Part shown: one piece after another, positions 58,742-64,000 of the stretch | Numbering within the stretch: position 1 is the first letter of the stretch | Layout: every line of letters starts with the position of its first letter | From: Schaedlerella arabinosiphila | GTDB taxonomy: Bacteria; Bacillota; Clostridia; Lachnospirales; Lachnospiraceae | NCBI RefSeq assembly: GCF_003885045.1 | Contig: NZ_RHJS01000002.1 | Coordinates: 2,480,001 to 2,544,000 of the forward strand | DNA length: 64,000 nucleotides | Direction of reading: 5' to 3' | The notes under the pieces: model-generated | Database searches by the model: none | Told to the model about the DNA's origin: nothing | Seen by the model: the letters and a program-made list of their open reading frames with translations, nothing else | Program-made: the position numbers and the translations under genes

Positions 58742-60783
58742 GACTCCTCCTTCCTTCCGGATGTGTGGTCTGCAAACAAGTCCTCCACCCTTGTAATGCG
58801 CGCCCCGTCCTGCTGTTTCCCTGCCGGCTTTACCCGCTCCCGTTTCCTGACCGGCGTATCCACTGCAAGCGGCGGTTCCGATTCTTCAGCGGTTCTCCCG
58901 TTTACAGGCTCTTTTATTTCTCCTCCTGAAACTTCTTTAAAACCAGACAGGCCATATTCTTCAGATATCGCAGTTTCCGGAAAATTCTCCTGAAGGACAA
59001 TCTCCTGAGATAATGTAGTTTCTTCCATAGCCCCATCCATTTCTTTTGCTTCTCCAGGTTCTGCCCTTTCCCTCCCTTCCAATATCTGAAACTGCTTTTT
59101 TTCTTCCTGGCTCTTCTGATACCAGTCCGGGATATGCGCCTCCACTTTTTCCAAAGTCAAATGTTTGGAATCCGGATGCTCCAGATAATCCATCTTCCGG
59201 AATCGGCATACCTTCTGCCCCCGGATGATCAAAAGCCCCTGATCCAAGGGATAGCGTAAGATCTCGTCCGGCAGAAGCAGCATCCGCTTCCCAAGAGACG
59301 TAGATTCTGAATATTCCGGCACGTAATCGGTCACCCGCATCGTATAATAATTCTTCCGGGTGGAGGAAACCGATACCGTAATCTCCCCTGTCCGGTCACT
59401 GTAATAGCTGGCCGTTGTGATATCATTACAGCCTAAAAAAATAGAAAAATCACAGCCTCCTAAGATTTCTTCCCACTGGTTGTCCGGGTAACGATTCTGC
59501 AGCTGGGGGATGTTCTGGAACAGGATGCTCATCCCAATGCCCCTGCTCCTTGCCGTTGCCAGTTTCTTCTTAAAATCCGGGACAATACCGAGATTCGGGA
59601 ACTCATCCAGAATGAACTGTACCGGAACCGGCAGCCTCCGTTCCTCCGTCCGGTCCGCATACCGTACCAGTTTAATGCTTAAAAACGAAGTAAACAATGT
59701 TGCCATCACGTCATAGGTGCTGTCCTGGTCCGAAGTAATACAAAAATAAGCGCATTTCTCTCTTCCCGGCAGGGATAAATCAATCTCATTATGGCTCGTG
59801 ATCTGCTGTACCAGTTTATTCTGCATGATCTGCAGGCGGGTTCCAAGCCCTAAGACCGCATTTCCCTTCACCTTATCTGCCTTTGCAAAAAGCTGATACG
59901 GCCCCCTTGCTGGGTGGCTGGTGGGGAGACGCGCAAAAATCGCATCCAGCATTTCCACGCTTTTATTGATCAACAGTTTATAGGCCTCCGCAAAGGTCCG
60001 TTTTTCCGGCGGGTAATCATTGAACACATAAAGGCATAAGGCTTTTAATAAATCCATCTCCGTATTGTCATAGAAATGATCGAATTTGTCTGTTGTATTC
60101 CGGATTACTACATCACAGAATACATCAATCAGGCTCCCATCGTCAATCTCCCCGAGACAATTCCATGCATCCGAATGCTCCAGATGGATCAGGTTCAGCT
60201 GCCGGACCGTATAGCCACAGGAACGCAAATATGCACAGAGATCCTCGTAAAGCTCCGACTTGGGATCAGTTAAATAAATACTCTCCCCCCGCCGGACGCA
60301 CTGCAGCGCCATCACCCTTGCAAAAGCCCTGGATTTCATGCTGCCCTGGGAACCGCATACGGCAAAGTTCCGGTTCAGCCTGGAATCTACCGGCAGGCTT
60401 AAGATCTGCCCGTCTTTTAAATCCCTCCCAAAGATTACGCCTTTTACATCTCCTGCCTGCCTGTTGGTCTGAAGCACCTTTTCCTGTTCCTCCCCATTCA
60501 TAAACCCTGCCGTCCCGTAGGTTCCCTGTCTGGAAATCTCAAAATTCCGCTCATCGTAAGTTTCCTTCCCGGAACTCCTTAACATAATCAGTACTGCGAT
60601 TACCCCGAAGAGGACTATCACTGCCGCCGTACACTTTAACCCTGAAACCCGGGATATTCCATGCCAGAGATTTCGTATGGGATTCAAACGCACCGCCGAT
60701 TCCGTAAAAAGCTGCTCCAGGAATCCTCCCGCATAGCAGGCCAATATCAGAAACCCTAACCCGACAACGACAGACTTTCCCAA
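58738..60783 (-). CDS. TraG/VirD4-family type IV coupling protein
   Basis: 681 residues from a TTG start. Two N-terminal membrane helices (about 5-20 and 51-68). Walker A GSQGSMKS (about 144-151), Walker B VQFILDEFPNLG (about 395), then LATARSRGIGMSILFQNIPQ and RYPDNQWEEILGGCDF, the TraG/TraD core. The C-terminal 100 residues are an acidic, disordered tail. It delivers DNA-protein complexes to the mating channel and identifies the region as conjugative. Confidence 0.95.
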   Translation of the reverse strand: MGKSVVVGLGFLILACYAGGFLEQLFTESAVRLNPIRNLWHGISRVSGLKCTAAVIVLFGVIAVLIMLRSSGKETYDERNFEISRQGTYGTAGFMNGEEQEKVLQTNRQAGDVKGVIFGRDLKDGQILSLPVDSRLNRNFAVCGSQGSMKSRAFARVMALQCVRRGESIYLTDPKSELYEDLCAYLRSCGYTVRQLNLIHLEHSDAWNCLGEIDDGSLIDVFCDVVIRNTTDKFDHFYDNTEMDLLKALCLYVFNDYPPEKRTFAEAYKLLINKSVEMLDAIFARLPTSHPARGPYQLFAKADKVKGNAVLGLGTRLQIMQNKLVQQITSHNEIDLSLPGREKCAYFCITSDQDSTYDVMATLFTSFLSIKLVRYADRTEERRLPVPVQFILDEFPNLGIVPDFKKKLATARSRGIGMSILFQNIPQLQNRYPDNQWEEILGGCDFSIFLGCNDITTASYYSDRTGEITVSVSSTRKNYYTMRVTDYVPEYSESTSLGKRMLLLPDEILRYPLDQGLLIIRGQKVCRFRKMDYLEHPDSKHLTLEKVEAHIPDWYQKSQEEKKQFQILEGRERAEPGEAKEMDGAMEETTLSQEIVLQENFPETAISEEYGLSGFKEVSGGEIKEPVNGRTAEESEPPLAVDTPVRKRERVKPAGKQQDGARITRVEDLFADHTSGRKEES

Positions 60784-60800
60784 CCTTCGTTTGTCCTTTT

Positions 60801-61693
60801 CTATTCTTCCACCTTCTTTCCATACTCCCGGCCGTTTTCCTGAACACCATTTGCCATATGGTACTGTACCAGGTTCCCATAATAGCTGGAGATCGTATTT
60901 ACGGAGTTATATAGCGCCGTAATCAAAAGTGCACGTATATTCCTTGCCCTGGTACTGCTCTCATTCATACAGTGTAAGACAAACTCAATATGCTGTTTAC
61001 CAATTTTCTGAAACTGCGCTTTCACCACCTCTGCCGACTTATCCTCCCGGTTCACCCGGATCACCTCTGCACCTGAACCCAGCACTTCCACCATGATTCC
61101 CAGCAGTTCATCAATCCGGTCATCATAAGGATAATCCGTTTTCAAGGCATCATAAGAAATCTGTTCTTTCACCAGTTCCTCTGTTTCCTGATAAAAATTC
61201 ATGCTGCCGGATTGGAGCGGCGACCAACGCTCTTTTGCCTCTGGCAATGCTTCCTTTAATTCTTCCGGATAGGTCAATTTCATCAGTACATCCATATTCA
61301 GCTCTAAAAACATTACATCCGAACCCGCCCTGCTATCCAGCCCCTGTGTCTGTGATATCCGGCGGATGACTCCCATCTGTTCCAGTTCCGTAATGGTATT
61401 CCTAACACCTCTCCTTGTTAAGCCAAACTGATCTGCCAGCTCCTGACAACTTCTTTGCAAAGTATCCGTCTGGAGCTTTTCCCTGATGATAAACCGCCCG
61501 CCATCTCATCCCGTACTTCTACTGCCCGGTACCAGTATACAATATCTGCAAGAATCAGAACCGCTGCTAAGTTTGATCTTCCGTTTGGCTTTCGTATTGT
61601 CCGGTACCAGCTTACAGGAATCACATACCCGGTTAGCTGCATACAGCCCATCCTGTCCACAGTAGGGTTTCCCGTTTTAAATACATTTTCCAT
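60801..61693 (-). pseudogene. Frameshifted replication-initiator-like (winged-helix plus DUF6017) gene
   Basis: From the ATG at 61693 the frame reads MENVFKTGNPTVDRMGCM, PVSWYRTIRKPN, VLILADIVYWYRAVEVRDEM, then leaves register. Another frame continues IIREKLQTDTLQRSCQELAD, GVRNTITELEQMGVIRRI, to a DUF6017-like C-terminal part (IDELLGIMVEV, ESSTRARNIRALLITALYNS). The shift is at about 61490, where GGCGGGCGGTTTATC lacks or gains one base. The intact gene would be about 300 residues. It may be dead, a sequencing error or a programmed shift. Confidence 0.8.
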
Positions 61694-61724
61694 ACTCCAC
61701 CTCCATTATTTTTACACAGGCAGC

Positions 61725-62789
61725 CTATTCATCCTGATTTAAGAATTCCAAAACCTTTTTTGTAATGATTTCACGATATAATACTTTCTTTCCCAAAAAT
61801 AATTCCAGCACCGGCTTCTGGTAAGAAAAGCAGAAAATATTCCCTTTCTGTTTCCACTCTGTCTCCTGCCTGATCCTAAGCAGTTGGCACAGATCCAGTT
61901 CATAGCAAAAATACACCGGATTCCCGGAACCGTCCGTGCCGACACTCAGCTGGTATTCCGTATGTTCCGCTTGCCCAAAAGCCGTACAGAGAAAGTTGTA
62001 TAATTTTTCACGTTTCCTGCTGTCGGCCAGGAGCATGACCTGAATCTCTGCTTCCCGGATTCCCGGCACATAGTAATAATGCTCATAGATATCATCAATC
62101 TGGAATAAATCCCCTTTTACCCCTCCGTCACTTTCCAAAAGCTCTGCCAGAAGTTCGACGGTATCTCCCATCACAACCGCGTCAAACCGCCGAAGCTTCC
62201 CACACTTCATACTCTCCCTCTCCGCAAAGCTCCTCATGGTGCGCTCCATCTTCTTCGCCCACCGCATCCGCTGCGAAAGGGAATGATAAACAATATAACC
62301 GGACTCCCCGGCCAGCAGTATCCCGCATGCCCTAGAACCTTTGATGGCGTCTGTCCGCCCTTTGAATTCCTGGCTGCCGTAATATGCCCTTATCCCCCTC
62401 CCATCCTCCGAAGCTTTATAAAACAGCTCTGGCTTTTCACTCCGAAAGATGGGAATACCCGTTTTCCAAAAGAAAACCCATACCTTGCTCATCCGGTGTA
62501 ATCGTAACCGTTTATCAATCTCCCCTTTCACATGGTTCGTCCCGGCCGCCCCTTTTAAGAAGCTTTCCGTATCCTCCCCAAACTTAGAAAGGACATAATG
62601 CCTGCCCTTCGCCCGCAGCACATATCCTTTATATCCGGATTTATTGCGTACAAGCACATACCCCTCCTGTTTAAGACGAGTAAGGACTGCCGCTGTATAG
62701 GACGGCGAACCAATCACCGTCTCTGCCATGTCCGCAGGCAGCTCTCCGCTCAGTGAAATCAGCACCAGCAATGTATCCTGCTTATTCAT
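61725..62789 (-). CDS. Replic_Relax-like protein
   Basis: 354 residues; the start overlaps the preceding small gene by 4 bases. A winged-helix N-terminal part (AAVLTRLKQEGYVLVRNKSG, RAKGRHYVLSKFG) is followed by a nuclease-like alpha/beta region (GRGIRAYYGSQEFKGR, FDAVVMGDTVELLAELLES). The order recalls replication-relaxation proteins of conjugative elements. No catalytic residues could be assigned with confidence. Confidence 0.6.
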   Translation of the reverse strand: MNKQDTLLVLISLSGELPADMAETVIGSPSYTAAVLTRLKQEGYVLVRNKSGYKGYVLRAKGRHYVLSKFGEDTESFLKGAAGTNHVKGEIDKRLRLHRMSKVWVFFWKTGIPIFRSEKPELFYKASEDGRGIRAYYGSQEFKGRTDAIKGSRACGILLAGESGYIVYHSLSQRMRWAKKMERTMRSFAERESMKCGKLRRFDAVVMGDTVELLAELLESDGGVKGDLFQIDDIYEHYYYVPGIREAEIQVMLLADSRKREKLYNFLCTAFGQAEHTEYQLSVGTDGSGNPVYFCYELDLCQLLRIRQETEWKQKGNIFCFSYQKPVLELFLGKKVLYREIITKKVLEFLNQDE

Positions 62790-62989
62790 GTGAACCTGCC
62801 TTTCTTCCTCCTGTCCGCCCCAAAAATCAGTACCCTATCAGCGGATACTTGGGGCGTAAATAAGTCTCCCATCTGGCGAAACCCTCTGATATTTCCTGCA
62901 TTTCCACTAATTTTTCCCATATCGAAATCGCATCGGTAAATACGCCTGTTTTTTCGATATGGATTTACTACCCGAATGCCCTTACCCAT
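62786..62989 (-). CDS. Small basic overlapping protein
   Basis: 67 residues starting inside the end of the upstream gene (22-base overlap) and ending on an ATGA overlap with the Replic_Relax-like gene. GGAGAAATTTCCCTT may serve as its site. Very basic (RKNRRIYRCDF, ADRRKKGRF). Overlaps at both ends suggest a true coupled frame, but the sequence is unfamiliar. Confidence 0.4.
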   Translation of the reverse strand: MGKGIRVVNPYRKNRRIYRCDFDMGKISGNAGNIRGFRQMGDLFTPQVSADRVLIFGADRRKKGRFT

Positions 62990-63627
62990 AAGGGAAATTT
63001 CTCCGCATCCATGACATAAATTTTCGTAGCATCCCGCTCTGCCATCCGGGTAAGATGGTAGGTATCCGCGTGTAACCCTCCGTCAGAAACCAGAAAGAAA
63101 TTGGAGACCACATCCAGCACATGCTTTTCCTCCATATTGTCATGGTCACGCACCCTGCCAAGGGGCAATTCCCGGTCATACAGGTGTAAAAAGCAGACCG
63201 TACATTTCTGAAATTCCGGCACCTCTTTGTTTTCTTCCTTCCGTTTCCTGCACCACTGCCAAAATGCCGTATGTAAAGGCTTATACAGATAATCCGTATA
63301 GCTTTCCTTCCGGTGCGGAACCAATACTGGGGCTGTCACCTCCAAAATGCCGTCTGAAAATGCAACCTCTATCCCATGAATCCGCACCAGCTCCGACTGG
63401 TACTGCTCATATTTCATATCGTCTAAGACTACCTCCAGGGAGAGCCTCCTTAACTTTTCCGTCAGCTTTTCCCCCGTCTTTGACGCCTCCAGCACCATGT
63501 CTGTCAGGCTTTCGTATCCGGACTCGGCATGGCTTCTGGTATAACATGCTACAAGATTCCTTGACTCTGCCAGGAGGCGTTCCACATCCGAAGCCAGTTT
63601 CTGCGCTTCATTCAGCTGCTTTTTCAT
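62968..63627 (-). CDS. DUF6100-like hypothetical protein
   Basis: 219 residues. A helical N-terminal third (NEAQKLASDVERLLAESRNL) is followed by a core with VPHRKESYTDYLYKPLHTAF, CTVCFLHLYDRELPLGRVRD and DHDNMEEKHVLDVVSNFFLVS. I recall this order from DUF6100 proteins near transfer genes; the assignment is weak. The conserved RxRDHDNxE motif suggests a nucleic-acid or metal site (Holliday junction resolvase RusA has a similar R-D-x-DN motif). Confidence 0.6.
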   Translation of the reverse strand: MKKQLNEAQKLASDVERLLAESRNLVACYTRSHAESGYESLTDMVLEASKTGEKLTEKLRRLSLEVVLDDMKYEQYQSELVRIHGIEVAFSDGILEVTAPVLVPHRKESYTDYLYKPLHTAFWQWCRKRKEENKEVPEFQKCTVCFLHLYDRELPLGRVRDHDNMEEKHVLDVVSNFFLVSDGGLHADTYHLTRMAERDATKIYVMDAEKFPLWVRAFG

Positions 63628-63646
63628 CTTCCAGAACGCCTCTTTA

Positions 63647-64000
63647 TTACCGGCTGTCTTTTCGATAGTATTCGATTTGACCCTCCTCCTTCACTGTACA
63701 GTATCCGATGACATCCGGGATCCGGATTTTGGGAATATCCTCCGGCTCCTCCACGATCACGATATGCCCGCACCCGTCTATGCTCTTCCGGGCAAACAAC
63801 TGGTTTGTCAGCTCAATATCCTCCGGCGCGGCATATAATATATCATAGATCTCCCCGTCTCCCACAAATACGATCCGGACCGGATATTCTTCCCTGGAAG
63901 CCACAAAGTGTTCTTCAATCTTTTTCTGATCCATCAGGCTTAACAGCACCCAGACAGAAAGGCCAAGACCCCGCTCCCACGCTGCATGGGCTGTCTCACT
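63647..64000 (-). CDS. Hypothetical protein (partial, continues to the right)
   Basis: The frame is open from the right edge through SETAHAAWERGLGLSVWVLL to the stop at 63647 (about 117 codons seen). The visible part has VRIVFVGDGEIYDILYAAPE and GHIVIVEEPEDIPKIR. An internal ATG (MDQKKIEEHF) could also serve as a start, but the continuous upstream frame suggests a longer gene. Not recognised. Confidence 0.6.
   Translation of the reverse strand, partial: SETAHAAWERGLGLSVWVLLSLMDQKKIEEHFVASREEYPVRIVFVGDGEIYDILYAAPEDIELTNQLFARKSIDGCGHIVIVEEPEDIPKIRIPDVIGYCTVKEEGQIEYYRKDSR

Noticed and set aside
1..64000. CRISPR array or complete insertion sequence
   Set aside because: I saw no regular direct repeats with spacers and no DDE or serine/tyrosine recombinase gene. 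The Rpn proteins carry a 'transposase' family name only by history.

Overview
The window looks like Lachnospiraceae-type Firmicutes DNA. The evidence is strong AGGAGG ribosome sites, several TTG and GTG starts, sigma-A promoters with 17-18 base spacers, SpaA/VaFE surface proteins with a class B sortase, and a conjugation/replication gene set of the kind found on large integrative or extrachromosomal elements of gut Clostridia. Nearly every gene is on the minus strand. I see no rRNA, convincing tRNA, CRISPR array or complete insertion sequence. These taxonomic and family calls come from reading the translations, not from searches.

Layout, left to right. 0-5 kb is an accessory patchwork: the N-terminus of a defence-like nuclease, tandem XRE regulators with duplicated operators, a DUF3795 protein, relics of a DUF3788 and a VOC gene, and an Rpn-type nuclease with a separate tail protein. 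5-16 kb is one leftward operon: a MoxR/CobS-like AAA ATPase, a VWA protein with an HExxH motif, two very large uncharacterised proteins and small partners. 16-19 kb holds a second Rpn nuclease, small regulators and a pentapeptide-like protein. 19.3-23.3 kb is ssb, a membrane protein and a RecD2 helicase behind a long structured leader. 23.4-28.5 kb has small regulators (XRE, OmpR-type winged helix), a YcxB-like protein and a GNAT. 28.6-44.4 kb is an envelope cassette. Its core is a Dlt-like operon (adenylating ligase, type III PLP decarboxylase, carrier protein, MBOAT, SGNH) that continues into a VTT protein, phosphatidylserine synthase and decarboxylase, a two-component system, a metallophosphoesterase and an esterase. 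44.4-48.9 kb is a class B sortase and a large VaFE/SpaA surface protein. 49-64 kb is the replication and transfer operon: CHC2 primase, ERF annealing protein, a DUF932-like protein, cold-shock protein, S1-like protein, TraG/VirD4 coupling protein, a frameshifted replication initiator and Replic_Relax-like protein, running off the right edge.

Three operons (15.8, 22.8 and 54.1 kb) appear to belong to one element. Each has a promoter with the same AT-rich operator, ACTATATATTGTGC or close variants, and a leader with two hairpins followed by an intrinsic terminator. More terminators lie inside the same operons between co-directional genes, which suggests processive antitermination. The 26.8-44.4 kb cassette has its own control: at least seven promoter regions carry 11-base direct repeats of TTAAGAAT type, the pattern expected for an OmpR/VanR response regulator, and such a regulator is encoded inside the cassette.

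The two best candidates for undescribed biology are the Dlt-like operon with an amino-acid decarboxylase and phosphatidylethanolamine genes, and the AAA/VWA-metallopeptidase operon.
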